From the NCBI GenBank assembly GCA_024811115.1, contig JAKOGH010000691.1:1-64000 (forward strand): a stretch of DNA of 64,000 nt, read 5' to 3'. The notes under the pieces are model-generated. The model was not told the origin of the DNA and did no database searches. It worked only from the letters and a program-made list of their open reading frames with translations. This stretch comes from Terana coerulea. Its lineage: Eukaryota; Basidiomycota; Agaricomycetes; Polyporales; Phanerochaetaceae. A program made the translations under genes and the position numbers. Every line of letters starts with the position of its first letter. Positions within the stretch are counted from its first letter, which is position 1. Positions 11,795 through 23,228 of this stretch are shown piece after piece.

Positions 11795-13309
11795 TTATTC
11801 CAGCTGAGCGTTGTTGCCATCGACTAGCTCCTTGACGGCCTCGGCTATCTCCACGGCTCCCTGCATAAATGATGTTAGCAAACTCACGCTCGAGAAGCTG
11901 ATAAAACCGCCTCACTGGGGTGTCCGAGTGGCAGCAAATGGACACCTCGCGTACGCCGGTTGCTAGAGGGAGATGGCCTGCCGTCGTTGTGATCTGACCT
12001 TCGCTCAGTAACTTGTTGACCTAAGGCCAGCGAATGGTACTGTTAGATGCACAGCCACGACCAAGCTAAGAATCGCTCCGCGACACACCCGATCGCGCAC
12101 CACCGACACAGGAACTGGATCGTGTTTTCTGGTTGAATGAGAGGTATTAGAAGCCATGAACTTCTCCGTAGATTTCCGACGCACTTGGTAATCAAGAGCT
12201 TGCCCTCAGGGCTGTACTCTAGGTCGGCGAACCACTCTGAGGGTTATGTTAGTGCAGGTAGCAGGGGGGCAAGTGGCAAACCTGCGATAAACGGGACGCC
12301 AACCTCTTCCGCCGCCTGCTGGTGACATGTTCCAGCAAGCCCCATAAATGCGACGTTGAACGTCTTAGCGACAGCCATGACAGCTCGGGCGAGCTCCATA
12401 TCGCGAGCAATCATGCCGTAAACAGCACCATGGGGTTTGATCTATGAAAATATACACGAGTCCTGTGAAATATTTGACGGCGGACGGGCAAAAAACCAAC
12501 GTGGTTGAGTTCCAAGCCGTACCGTGTCATAAATCCGCAGAGTGCGCCGACTTGGTAAACAAAGCACGCTGCGAGTTCGTCCTAAGGTAGCAGTCAGCGT
12601 GAAGACAAATCAAATATGCATCCGCAGCTAATGGAGTTTGACTTACGGGGTCCATGACCATCTCGCGTCTGCCGAACCCTTGTCGGTCTGGGAGTGATGG
12701 GTGCGCCCCGATCCGTACACCGTTTTCCTTCGCCAGTCGAACAGTTTTGTCCATGACTGAGAAGTCGCTAAAGCGTAGTACATGGTAAACCTCCATTTTA
12801 TTCTTCGCAAGTCATGGTAGTTTCAATACTCACGATGCATGGAATCCGCAGGCGACGTTCGCCAAGTGGATAGTTCTCATGAGTTGTTCATCATCGCCCT
12901 GGCGAATGATCGATAAAATGTCCATAGGCAAGCAGTATAGCGACCTACTATGCTGTAAAGCGAGTATCCCTGCAAAAATGAAATGAGTCAGAATCCGTGT
13001 GCATGGTCTGAGAGAACAAGTGAAGGAAGCCCTTGTGGCGCTGCCAAACGTAGGCAGCGGCATGGCGGCCCGAAAGCCGACAGCTCACTCGAGCGCCCGT
13101 ATTCCAGACGACCTCTTGCGCTCTGCCACCATCTCAACGCCAACCTGCAGCCCTTGGCACTTGCTTGTCCCTCTTCATGATACATTGAAACATTTGCACA
13201 GAAACACTCTTCCACCAAGTCCACTTCGGCGAGACTCTGCGACGTCAAGTCTGCTCACCTCTCCCATGTCGCAGTTTACGGTGGCTCGAATACGCTCGAA
13301 GGACGACAT
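11795..13309 (-). CDS. lamB: LamB/YcsF family protein (lactam utilisation / 5-oxoprolinase subunit A-like)
   Basis: Complete ten-exon gene giving 253 residues, the usual family length of about 250. The ATG is at 13309 and the first exon encodes [17 protein letters not shown], ending at a GTGAGC donor. Exons then give [46 protein letters not shown] with [64 protein letters not shown], and [19 protein letters not shown] before the TAA at 11795. These are the diagnostic motifs of LamB/Ycs[24 protein letters not shown] and the HSDTP region. Bacterial PxpA works with PxpB and PxpC to open 5-oxoproline with ATP; the PxpB- and PxpC-like modules are fused in the divergent neighbour. The intron phases are consistent throughout, with no frame break. 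The exact substrate is inferred. Confidence 0.93.
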
Positions 13310-13563
13310 AGCGCAAGATGGTCCGAAGTCGTTGTTCAGAGCAAGGGTCGTCTCTCAAGCTCATTGCTTTATAGATTACGATTACGGGACAGCCAGTACG
13401 ACACATGGGAATACATGACCCTAGTTGGGGGTCAGTTGGTACACACCTTATCAGCGGGTGAAATGAACCCCAAGGTACGTAGAGTAATTTCGTCATGTGC
13501 ATTGATATACATATTCTCTATAGATTATGCTACATTCCGGCGTGTCTCCTGTACTCTTTCTCG
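13310..13563. promoter_or_regulatory. Shared divergent promoter of the lamB-like and carboxylase genes
   Basis: The 254 bp between the two start codons is the only non-coding DNA available to both genes and probably controls them together. CTTATCAG at 13447-13454 (CTGATAAG on the other strand) is a GATA-factor type site, and GATA activators such as AreA control nitrogen catabolism in fungi. An AT-rich stretch with a TATA-like element precedes the + strand start. Binding has not been shown; a single short site can occur by chance. Confidence 0.45.
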
Positions 13564-16500
13564 ATGTCATTTCACAACCACAAACTACTGGTCGCCAACC
13601 GTGGCGAGATAGCCGTGCGCATCCTCCGCACCGCAAAGCGTCTCGGCATTCCGACGTTGTCCGTCTACACTCGCACCGACTCAACATCTCCTCACGTTCT
13701 GCTAGCGGACCAAGCTATTGCTCTCCGCCCAGACGACACCGACCTACTGTCGAACTCGAGAGGATACCTCGACGTCGACGCTATCGTAGACACATGCAAG
13801 TCCAACGGTGTCACTCTCGTACATCCCGGTTATGGCTTTCTTTCCGAGAACACAGAACTCGCAGAGGCTCTCGAGAAGCTCGGCATTACCTGGCTTGGTC
13901 CAAGTGCGCAGACAATACATGACATGGGCCTCAAGCACGAAGCTCGCATAACAGCCATCCAAACGAACGTTCCCGTAGTCCCTGGCTCGGACGGCCTCCT
14001 GACAGATGTCACCGCCGCCGTTGAAGCAGCACGAAGAATCGGGTTTCCCGTGATGATCAAGTCAACAGCAGGTGGTGGTGGGATGGGTCTGATAGTTTGT
14101 GAGGACGAGATGGAAGTACGCGAGAAGTTTATTGTGACGCAAGAGCGGGCTAAGGTGCGCCTCATGACGTGTATATGCGTTATTGAATACTGGATTGATT
14201 TCCCTCAGAACCTCTTCCACAACGACGGGCTATTTCTCGAACGTTACTTTCCCAAGGCCCGACATATCGAGGTCCAGGTATGCCGTTGTTATGACAGGTA
14301 TACTCTGGCTCTGTACAAACGTTAGGCTTGTACAGGTGTTCGGGAACGGACGCGGACATGTGATCCACATGGGTGAACGCGAGTGTAGCGTCCAACGGCG
14401 TTACCAGAAAGTGATTGAGGAGACCCCAAGCCCATTCTTTACGGAGCATGTCGGTATGTCTCCCGAGATTTTACCTCTGACTCACTAAGTTCTCACAATC
14501 TGCCAACACTCAGAATTGCGCGAGCAGATTTGCGGTGCTGCAGTTCGACTAGGCCAAAAGATCAACTATAAGTCTGCCGGTAAGCAAACTGAAAGTCACC
14601 GGGCGTGAAAGCTGCTTACGTGCTGGTAGGAACGGTTGAGTTCATTGTCGACGACGCAACGGCCGAGTACTTCTTCCTGGAGATGAACACGCGAATTCAG
14701 GCAAGACCCATTCCTCATTACAGTCACCCGCTGAATGCTGAACGAGTCCCCAGGTCGAGCATACCATAACAGAAGTCGCGCATCCGGGGCTTGATATTGT
14801 TGAGCTCATGATTCGCCAAGGCATTGCCCAGCACGAGTCAGCAGAGGGTGGCCTACCGCCGGCGCAGCTGGACCAGCAACTCTATGTCGAACTGAAGCGC
14901 ATCCACGCTATCGAGGCTCGGGTATACTGCGAAAATCCTGCTGCGAATTTCAAGCCGTCGCCAGGTGTTCTGCAACACGTCGACTTCCCACAACACGACT
15001 GGCTGCGAGTGGACACGTGGGCCGAGACGGGTACGACAGTCACACCGTTCTTCGACCCTCTGGTTTGCAAATTGATCGTGACGGGAGAGACACGGGTGGA
15101 GGCAATTGAGCGCATGAGGAAAGTACTGTTGAAGACGAAGGTGTACGGGCCACCTAACAACGTGCACTACCTGCGAGCAATTTGCGAGTCCGAGGTGTTC
15201 AAGCAAGGTCGAGCAACCACTAAGTTCCTGGATACATTTGAATTCGCGCCTAGGTCTGTACTCATGGGCTCTATCACGCTTACCATGCTGACCCGCTTAT
15301 AGAGCTGTCGATGTTCTTAGCGGTGGGCTGGAGACGACAGTGCAAGATTATCCTGGTCGCCTGCTGGGCCTCGGCATTCCGCGCAGTGGACCCATGGACT
15401 CTCTCGCGTACCGCGCCGCGAACATCCTCGTCGGTAACGCTCCGGGCACAGAGGCCCTCGAGATCACTCTCGTGGGCTGTCGGCTGTTCTTCCATGTCCC
15501 CGCGGTTGTCGCTGTTACCGGGGCAGACGTGAAGGTCACGGTTGATGGACACGAAGTCGGGATGTGGGGACGGATTAATGTCCCGGCGAAGGCAAAGCTG
15601 GCAATCGGGACGATTGGTGGGACGGGGTTCAGAGCGTACCTCGCTGTGAAGGGCGGTTTTCCTGAAGTGCCGATGTACTTAGGGTCGAAGGCAACGTCGA
15701 TGGGTCTTGGAGGGTATCAGGTGCGCCTGACATTGATTCATGGCTACATGCGTTTTTTTAATCATTTGCATTCGCAGGGTCGCTCTCTTTCCACCGGAGA
15801 CCAACTTGCACTAGGTGACTCCTCATACCTAGTGAGCGACATCCCAACCTCCTTGCCGACGTCACTACGCCCCACGCATCCAGAACATTGGACCATCTAC
15901 TGTCTCTCAGGCCCGCATTGCGATGAGGAGTTTTTGACGGCGCAAGGAATCAGCGAATTTTTCGATACACGGTGGAAAATCAGCTCTTCCAGTAATCGTA
16001 TGGGCATCCGTCTCGAGGGGCCGAAGATTGGCTGGGCGCGAACAAGTGGAGGCGAAGGCGGATCGCATCCATCTAACATCCACGACAATGGCTATGCGCT
16101 GGGAACGATCAACTTGAACGGCGATACGCCCGTCATTCTGACCAATGAGGGCCCCGACATGGGTGGGTACCTGTGTCTTTGCACAGTCGCTACCGCCGAT
16201 TTGTACGTTGACCTTGCAATATGCTAAGCACTCTATGCTGACCGGTTGACCCAGATGGAAACTTGGGCAGCTCCGCCCCGGTAACACTGTTCAATTCGAG
16301 CGCATCACCGTCGACGAAGCCATGCACTTGTCAGCTTTGACGGTCGAATACTTCGACCAGATCTCGCTTCCGAGTTCTATGGTCGCGGATGACCCATTCC
16401 CATTGTTTACGCTCAAGTTTGAGGATGTGAACGAGGATCCGAAGCTGCACGTTATAGAAGCTGTCGGCCAGCGGCCCAAGGCAGTACTGCGGCAGGTAAG

Positions 16501-18336
16501 CAGCATGTCGTGCTCCAAACCTTGTCTGGCGGTGTATACTAATAGTTGATTGATAGGCAGGGGATTCGACAATTCTCCTGGAATACGGAGAATTGCTCCT
16601 CGATTTCCACGTGCGAGCCCGCCTTCACGCCTTCGAATGTGAACTACGCAACAACGAGGTGGCCGGAATCTGGTCGGTCGCCCCATGTATTCGTTCTACC
16701 ATGGTATGTAACAGCAACGTGACCGTATCAACCTCTTGTACGACTGGACGCCTTGGTTAGATTCGTTTCGACCCATTTATAATTACCCAAGCCGATATCC
16801 TTGGCCTGCTCGTCGACGTCGAGAAGTCGCTGCCTGACACCATGCACGATATGAGCTTCCCTGGCCGCAAGATTACTTTCCCGATCGTCCTGGACGACCG
16901 TTGGAACCGCGAAGCCCTTGAGAGATACATGCGGGCTATACGCGATGAGGCCGTGTACCTCCCCAGCAACATCGAGTATCTCGCGACAAATAATGGACTG
17001 CAAGGCGGAGCGGAGGAGGCGCTCCGGCTGCTGGTGCAGACCGACTGGGTACGTCTCCTGCAGCTTCTCCGCCGTCGAAGTTCTGACCACTGGTGTGCTT
17101 CAGCTCGTCTTCGGCGTGGGATTTTACCTGGCTTGTCCCTTCCTCATACCCGTGCGTCGTGTTCCTCGTCCCATGAATGAATCTAACATCGTCGATCCCT
17201 AGATCGACCCACGATGTCGCCTCGTTGGTCAGAAGATGAACCCATCTCGAACATATACACCACGAGTGAGTCCGGCGATATCATTTTGCCGTAACGAACA
17301 TTCAACATGCGGAAACTTAGGGTGCAATTGGTATCGCCGGACTTGTCGCGGCCATATATCCCATTGAGTCGCCCGGTGGCTACCAGCTTTTACGGACGGA
17401 CTTTACCTCCGTGGCAGACGTGGGGTCGCGGCGATGGCTTTGCAGCTCAGAAACCGTGGCTTCTGCAACCTTTTGATCAGGTAAGCTAGCTGATTGCCCC
17501 GATGTGCTTATGTGCCAAACGCTCATTCGGCTCCGAAGGTTGCGTTTGAAGTTGTATCCGAAGCTCAGTATCTCGAAGTAAGCAGCAAAACGCTGGAAGT
17601 CACTGCAATGGCTGACAAATCGTCCACAGTTGGAGAAGAAATTCGATGCGGGGCAATACATCTTCAAGGCAAGGCTAAAGAATTCTGCATGCACGGCAGC
17701 TACTGAAGTTGAATGCTGACGATAGATTGAGCCGAAAACGTTTTCGATGGCAGATTATGATATCTTCCTGGACACGATCAAGCCAGAGATCTCCCTCTTC
17801 AAGCAGCGGCAAGCGGAAGCCGTCGCAAGAGAGGAAGAGCGGTAAGCATTCATAGTCTACCCTCTCATATAACATAACAACTCACTATTTTCCGCGGTAG
17901 AGAGACAAAACTACTTGACATCTGGCAGCGACGGCAAGCAGACAAACATTCACAACAAAGTGCAGTTGCCGGGACCGATACGAACGGTGAGTCGATACTT
18001 TCCTCAATCAAGTAGGCATGGTAATTGATTTACATAGAAGCAGACTCTGACGGTGGACAGATCATCAGATCGTCATTGGCAGCGGCCGTCTGGAAGGTCA
18101 CCTGTGCCCCAGGCTACGTCGTGCGGTCTGCGGAGGATATCCTCCTCGTGCTGGAAGCTATGAAGACCGAGGTAAACGTCGAAGCCGGGGAGGAGAACGT
18201 CGGTCGAACTGTCCGCAGTCTAGGAAAGGACGTGCGGCCAGGCGGAATAGTGCAATCTGGCGACATGCTCGTCACCCTCAGATTAGGCTTTGTATCATTT
18301 CATCATGCCAATCGAAAACCATGGGCCCACTCATAA
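13564..18336 (+). CDS. Urea-carboxylase-like biotin-dependent carboxylase (LamA-type), one-base frame break
   Basis: Nineteen proposed exons total 3784 nt, one more than the 1261 codons needed. Domain order follows urea carboxylase. An N-terminal biotin carboxylase comes first ([26 protein letters not shown]-grasp [27 protein letters not shown]). Next is a KipA/PxpC-like domain ([32 protein letters not shown]), then a KipI/PxpB-like domain ([30 protein letters not shown]). The C-terminal biotinyl domain carries the biotinylation motif EAMKTE near 18160. There is no allophanate hydrolase amidase domain, unlike yeast Dur1,2. Two introns use GC donors (14701-14753 and 17669-17725). In exon 14 (17321-17480) the four T at 17388-17391 shift the frame; three T would give [15 protein letters not shown]. 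As read, translation ends at TGA 17474. The divergent lamB-like partner suggests lactam or amide carboxylation rather than urea. Confidence 0.88.
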
Positions 18337-19017
18337 TCACTGAGCGAGTGCATGGCTCAGATTGGTCTGAAGACGCAAAGTAGAGAAGAACTCCAAGTGA
18401 TCGGGGCAGATACTTACGCTTTCCCATCATACATTTCAGGCGCCGTTCTCGTATGCCATAGTCTAAGTCTTCTCCTTCAGACCCGACAAGATATTGCGCT
18501 TTTCTCGTCTTTGTAGTCCTTTGCGGTATGCAGTTGCGTGGTATCTGATTTTATTGGCTACAGCTGACTCTGGCTTCACAGATCATGCATTTCTTCCCTT
18601 GAGAGACTCGGATGTCGCATCTGATCAGATGCGAGGGCTGTCCCCGACGTTTACATCTCGAGTGTACGTTACAGAACTATACTATTTAACAACTCAGCGA
18701 CGCTTAAATGATGCCCGCCGACGCTCTCAAAGTTACTCATGGCTGCTCGGCGAGGCACCATTGAGGAGCTGCATTCCCCGTCTTTGAATATCATGATTTC
18801 AATGATTCCGCTCGCATGAGGTCGCGAGTAAAATGTATAGATATGCGCACAAAACGGAATCCCTGATGTGAGTGCTCCCGGTTCGCTCCCTCAGCTTTCA
18901 AGCTTCACACCCCACGCTCCTTCTCCCCGGCCGTACGCTCCCTCGTGTCTGTGACCGACCGAACGAGACTCGAACCGTCACCCACACCGACAGCGAGACT
19001 GCCTGGTGCCATCGAAC
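18337..19017. other. Intergenic interval
   Basis: Lies between the carboxylase stop and the next start codon. A short frame at 18494-18787 shows no domain and no joint exon with either neighbour. The last 150 bp is C-rich and probably promoter and 5' leader for the membrane-protein gene that follows. Confidence 0.4.
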
Positions 19018-20126
19018 ATGCAGGCAGTCGTGGTCACGGTCGATGACAAGGACCCTCGCATTAGTTATGCTGGCGGATGGTACCCAAACGATAACCAAGG
19101 AAATGACTACAACCGGTATGTCTTGTTCATACCTATAATCCTCTGGTCTGTTGTGTCCGTGCTGCTCACCTCCCGAACAGCACGTCGTCCGTAGCAGGGT
19201 TTTCTGACGCCAAATTTTACTTCACGTTCAACGGTGTGTACTAGGGCTACTCAGCGGTATCAGCCTGACCTTACTTATCCTACTCTTTTCATGGCTCCAG
19301 GCACATCAGTTGCGGTATATGGATCCGTCGCTCCAAACAATACCGCCACGTCGACATACAGCCTCGACGGGTCCTCTCCCTTGAACTTCACACAGCCGAA
19401 CATCACGCAATACACCTCCCGCTTCTCCTTCTACCAGTCCCCGACCTTGGACGCCGGTCAGCATACCCTCGAGGTGCAGGCACCGTACACCTTGGCGAAT
19501 GACCCGGCGGGCCAATTCCATTTCGACTATTTGACGTACACCCTTCCGAGCAGTAGCTCGTCCGGTACATCAGGTGGGGCGACACAGACGACGACCACGT
19601 CGAATGGCGTAAAGCTCGAGGTCATCCTGCCAGCAATACTGTGCCCATGCATCGTTATCATGCTTGGCCTGGCTTTCCTGGCCCTGTACTGGCGCAAAAA
19701 GGCCCAGTTTGCGGAGCGAATGGCGCTGCGGATGTCTCCTGGCGCCGAAAAGAATATTGGTTCAGATGACATGGGTATGTCGTTCCGTGCAGCCTTCTCC
19801 GGATGTCACAGTACGACCCTTACATGGCACATGCAGGCAGAAACGGGTCCATTCAAATCACGCCGTTCCTGGACATGCGCGCCTCCTCGAATGCTTTCCC
19901 CACACTGCCCAGCCTCCGCACCGCGCATTCGGAGACAGCCAGCCCCGGCACCGACTGGCACGAGCTGCCGCCTATTTCGTTCGACCGGGCGGAGTCCAGT
20001 ATGGCGTCGCACTACAGCGGCGTGCTGGACCTGGGCCGATTGGACAGAGAACCGCCGACCACAGGCCGCGCGAGCGTCATGACGGGGCCGCCGGAGTACA
20101 GGTCGACCTACTCGCGGCGGGGATAG
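19018..20126 (+). CDS. Single-pass type I-like membrane protein with extracellular beta-rich domain
   Basis: Four exons: 19018-19115, 19181-19233, 19301-19774, 19837-20126. The product starts MQAVVVTVDDKDPRISYAGG, then NRTSSVAGFSDAKFYFTFNG and SVAVYGSVAPNN, the usual pattern of basidiomycete proteins whose ectodomain resembles a galactose-binding-like fold. Several N-x-S/T sites lie in this part. A Ser/Thr/Gly-rich stalk (PSSSSSGTSGGATQTTTT) leads to one transmembrane helix (VILPAILCPCIVIMLGLAFLALYW) followed by the stop-transfer RKK. The cytoplasmic tail is disordered and ends RSTYSRRG. The last intron (62 nt, GTATGT...GCAG) was chosen because it keeps frame; the next AG upstream would not. 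There is no classical signal peptide, so the orientation (outside N terminus) is inferred from the stalk and charges. Function unknown. Confidence 0.8.
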
Positions 20127-20882
20127 CGGCATCGGAGGTCGTTAAGCGGATTTCCCTTGTTTCCCTTCACTCACTCACGGACTCCGTTATATGTCCCGGA
20201 GATACATCTATGCATAGACTTACGGCGCTGCTAGTTGCGAACATTTTCAGCAACAGATGCATACACGCTCCTTTGAGCCGAGGAAGGTTACATTGTATTC
20301 GTAGCCTATAATTATATCTGAACCGCGGGTTAGACATACCATCCGCACGAGTGCTTCACGAGATGCAACTCACCGTAGCATCGAGTCCGTGTCATCAGAC
20401 AGGTAAGTAGGGACAAGCAAATCACGACCCTGTCGCTCCTAGGCTCGGTGTCATGGCAGGCTTGGACACCGGCTGGTCCGTACTCGGCGCGAGCAGCGGC
20501 TCGCGCTCTACGGCGTCCGTCTCGGCCTCCTCGGAGGTTCCACACCGACAGCAAGAACATCGGCAGAGGTTCGCCGTACACGCATGTCCTACAACATGAC
20601 ATCCAGCGGCTGGTCTATGACAAGATAACAAATGCGACTTACGGCTGGTGGCGAAGTCCTGGCATATCCCAGCCAGGCATGCGCCGAAGAGTGCGGAACA
20701 GAACGCTCCGCAGACATCGTCGGCGGACATGAGTCTGAGACTTTGCCTTCGGTGATTAGGGGTGGTCTATAGCACGAAAACTCAGCTGAATGTCGACAGA
20801 GTGGATAATAAAGCAGCGTACCCTGGTGGAAGTAGCGGAGCACAATTGTGTTTACTGCGCTTACGATGGAACCTCTGGATCT
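20127..20882. other. Intergenic interval
   Basis: Downstream of the membrane-protein gene. Frames at 20422-20730 (minus) and 20448-20732 (plus) lie opposite one another, are rich in Cys, Arg or Ser, and show no family features. I see no supported gene. Confidence 0.35.
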
Positions 20883-21652
20883 ACAGTGCCTTGCAGGATG
20901 AACTGCGTACGGCTCTTTTGCTCGCTTTGTTTGTCCCGTACAACGCTTCCCTTATCAGGTAATTTTGAAGGTCACATCAGTCACCGGGCGCACTCAGTAG
21001 CGGCGGTGGACAGTAGGGCGTGACAGGCAGGGTACTCTGCATTATGAGCGTGCTATTGGCCTTGTAGCATATACATAGAGACTATGAATGTCTACAATGT
21101 AGAGAATAAACATAGTGTATGTGATATAATACAGGATATTATGTTATGATCACATGCACGACTTGAATTTCGAGCAAAACTCAAGCGTTGACGCGTTGAC
21201 GTCCGGCTAAGCGTGGCGCGGCGCGGCAGAGTCGCGGCAGTACTTGTAATCTTAATGGCTGGAAATATTGGTGAGAAATATTTACACTTGTTGCCGTAGT
21301 ATTAATGGTCAGTCCTTGATAGTGATGAATGCTTGCTCAATGGAGATGAATTGGGTAGGTTGAAGGTGATACTATCTGAGTAAGACTGGGATTATAGGTG
21401 TCGCACGTCCTGTGATGTTCCCTATACATTCTATTTGCTGTTTGAACGCGTACTAAATCTACGCTACAGGGCAAACCACACATAAACATCATACGCTCTA
21501 CAGTCTCTGCCTGTCACGCCCTGCTGTCCACCGCCGCTACTAAGTGCCCGGTGACTGATGTGACCTTCAAAATTACCTGATAAGGGAAACGTTGTACGGG
21601 ACAAACAAAGCGAGCAAAGAGCCGTACGCAGTTCATCCTGCAAGGCACTGTA
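20883..21652. repeat. Long imperfect inverted repeat, arms about 190 bp
   Basis: The left arm at about 20883-21075 is the reverse complement of the right arm at about 21463-21652. The outer ends are ACAGTGCCTTGCAGGATGAA on the left and the complement TTCATCCTGCAAGGCACTGT on the right. The best 150 bp is nearly identical, with scattered substitutions and one or two single-base gaps; similarity then fades toward an AT-rich loop of about 390 bp. I found no convincing target-site duplication outside the arms and no transposase inside. It could be a non-autonomous element with long terminal repeats or a foldback unit able to form hairpin RNA. Confidence 0.8.
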
Positions 21653-21937
21653 AACTGCGTACCGTCGTTTAGCTCAGGCGCTTTGATCACATCACATCAG
21701 TGTACAAATGAACGGGAGTCATGTTCTCGTCAAACATTCTAGCAGCTCAGACTCTACATGAAAACCAAGGCATGAAAATGTGATATAAAGCACGGTCAAT
21801 CCACTACAGCCAACTATAACAGGCCCCTGTCCTAACCGAAAAAAATCCCTGACAGATGATAGATAGCCCTCTAGACAATATCTCCCAGAGGTGTCTAAGG
21901 CCTCCACTCGTAATTATGCAAGTGTAACGCATGCACC

Positions 21938-23228
21938 CTATACACAATCGAAGGCAAGCTGCACGCCGCTCTGCACCAGCGACTGGAAATGGCGTGGCAC
22001 GACCTCCTGCAGCACCGGGCGTAGAGACACGAACGCCCCGGGGATCTGCGTATAGTCCGTCGCGCGCCCGCTCGCAAAGGTCACTTTCCGGACGGTCCTG
22101 AGCTGCGGCCGCGCGAGCACCTGCGCGAGCGCGGCCCAGTCAAGGGCGCCGAGCATCGCGGGCGCCTCGGCAGCGTCGCCGGCGAGGATGGGGTACACCG
22201 CGAAGCGGACTTCGGCGAGGACGGGCGAGGCGACTTGCGCGAGAAGGGTGGCGAGCCAGGTGGTGATGAAGGAGGCGTCGCGGTACATGGGGACGCCGAG
22301 CGAGAGGGAGCGCAGGGCGGTGCTGGTAGACATGTCGAGGTATGAGTCGAGTGATTTAGGATGCCCTGCTGCGTCGAATTCTGCGAATAATTGGTAGTAA
22401 GCTCAAGAAAATCGCACAAAATGATCAAGGCTCACCTCGAGTGCGGGCGGTGGATGTGCTCGGCGAGCCAATTTCGAGGTGCCGTAGTGATGGTCCGACA
22501 AACTCGAGAAGCTCCCGCAGACGCATGTCATGCGCGCCAATGAGCGGAAGGCGCAGCGTATCGACGGACGCTTCTGGTATTGAGGTTAACAGCCAGTCGA
22601 TGACCTTGTCCCTCGAAAAGCAGCTCCCGAGGTCCAACTCCCGCAAACCGAAGGAGCACGTTGGCGCGCCTGACGCAGGGTCGCGACCAGCAGCGTCGCT
22701 GGGGACCCAGCGCCCCCACCAGACCCCGTCGAACTGGAGGCGCGACAGCGCAGGGAATGCGTGGCAGAGTTGCTGCACGTCCGCGAAGTTGTCGAATGTG
22801 CAGGTGCTGATGGACAGCCGGCGCACGGAGGGGAAGGTGACGCGGCAGGGTGGGAGCGCGCCGTGTCTGGGGGCGCCGAACCACAGACCGTCGAGCGTGA
22901 CGGACTGCAGCGCGGGTAATCGCGCCAGCGTTGTGAGCGTTGTGTGTAGGATGTGAAGGTCGTACCACTGGCAGACTTCGCCCTTGCGCTGCGCGAGGAC
23001 GGCGTGTCGGACGTGGTGTGCGACATCCGGCGACGCTTCAAGCATCCGGTTCAGCTTCTGCAGTGCAGGTGCCGAGCAGCTGAGGCAGAGGTCACGCCAA
23101 AAGTGATGCCGTGCGGTGGGCAGCCATGCGCGGCGGACGAGGGCGCAGGCGGCAAGCGTCGCACGGTCGTCATGGAGGTGGTCGAGGATGATGTCGTCCA
23201 GCTCTGGGGGTAGGTTCCAAGGGCACAT
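21938..23228 (-). CDS. F-box protein with LRR-like C-terminal region
   Basis: Two exons (23228-22436 and 22380-21938) encode 411 residues. The start MCPWNLPPELDDIILDHLHD is a typical basidiomycete F-box opening, continuing DRATLAACALVRRAWLPTARHHFWRD with the conserved L-x-x-C-x-L-V-x-R-x-W pattern. The rest has irregular leucine-rich stretches such as VRRLSISTCTFDNFADVQQL and LRELDLGSC, as in Agaricomycete F-box proteins that bind substrates for SCF ubiquitin ligases. The intron (GTGAGCC...TCGCAG, 55 nt) joins ARTRE to FDAAGHPKSL in frame. The coding region is very GC-rich, with long shadow frames on both strands. A decayed relative lies at 40.8-41.7 kb. Its targets are unknown. Confidence 0.85.

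Noticed and set aside
13495..13563. Upstream start of the carboxylase
   Set aside because: Initiation there would need a non-conserved hydrophobic extension; [15 protein letters not shown] at 13564 matches the family start.
20422..20732. Cys-rich frames on both strands
   Set aside because: They overlap in antisense with no signal peptide in a sensible place and no splice support.
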